This document shows positions 63,995-64,000 of a stretch of 64,000 nucleotides of DNA, piece by piece. This DNA comes from Nostoc linckia z4. GTDB taxonomy: Bacteria > Cyanobacteriota > Cyanobacteriia > Cyanobacteriales > Nostocaceae. Below the pieces are notes generated by a model, which worked only from the letters and a program-made list of their open reading frames with translations, was not told the origin of the DNA and did no database searches. The first letter of the stretch is position 1, and each line of letters opens with the position of its first letter. Location of the stretch: NCBI RefSeq assembly GCF_002608075.1, contig NZ_LAHA01000002.1:225540-289539 (forward strand), written 5' to 3'. Position numbers and translations under genes: made by a program.

Positions 63995-64000
63995 AAACCA

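Overview
The window is chromosomal DNA from a cyanobacterium, most likely a filamentous heterocyst-forming one (Nostocales, Nostoc-like). The evidence is the very high density of the HIP1 octamer GCGATCGC, several cyanobacterium-restricted families (DUF2839, Tab2/Atab2, CYP110-type P450, LysRS with a KTSC tail, a Fur protein of the cyanobacterial Zur type), abundant heptamer short tandem repeats (STRR) between genes, and three carotenoid oxygenases in a row. No phage, transposase, plasmid or CRISPR genes were seen.

Layout. 1-4016: a TPR-CHAT protein cut by the window edge, a small acidic protein, and a toxin-first HigB/HigA-like pair with twin palindromes upstream. 4249-10902: lysS with a KTSC tail, a small secreted protein, an M48 protease, a degenerate DinG-like helicase, a DUF2839 protein and an RRM RNA-binding protein. 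11342-16678: an RND efflux operon (lipoprotein adaptor plus permease) with a long leader holding a 32-bp perfect palindrome, closed by a terminator. 16787-19869: two glycosyltransferases flanking a two-gene module with a retropepsin-like protease. 20231-24702: the translation block rplS, tRNA-Trp, secE, nusG, rplK, rplA, L10 leader, rplJ, rplL and terminator. 24863-32904: an NDH-2 type oxidoreductase, a HAD hydrolase, Tab2, a TldE-like protein and a ClC-CBS-Usp chloride transporter. 33392-35989: a GT4 glycosyltransferase and an O-antigen-ligase-like membrane protein. 36377-43940: a Ser/Thr kinase with WD40 repeats, an Hsp70-like protein, a ParA plus coiled-coil pair that looks like the McdA/McdB carboxysome-positioning system, and a P450. 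44265-51981: hexapeptide acyltransferase, zinc-free MDR dehydrogenase, SDR, GNAT, TPR protein and an ABC exporter. 52240-55912: purQ, purS, a Fur/Zur regulator, and a stomatin/NfeD pair. 56148-63994: a zinc-ribbon/pseudokinase-like/PP2C protein and three tandem carotenoid oxygenases, the last fused to a TerB-like domain.

The most notable points are: (i) the carotenoid oxygenase cluster ending in a transthyretin-like/TerB/oxygenase fusion; (ii) the candidate McdAB pair, whose small partner carries a Trp four residues from its C-terminus; (iii) a kinase and a phosphatase that share the same N-terminal zinc-ribbon and kinase-like layout; (iv) a ClC protein with Gln in place of the gating Glu; (v) G-rich STRR arrays that begin right at the stop codons of many genes, always G-rich on the coding strand and followed by a complementary C-rich arm; (vi) two families of short MITE-like repeats with terminal inverted repeats. 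All functional calls rest on reading motifs by eye; no database search was run.
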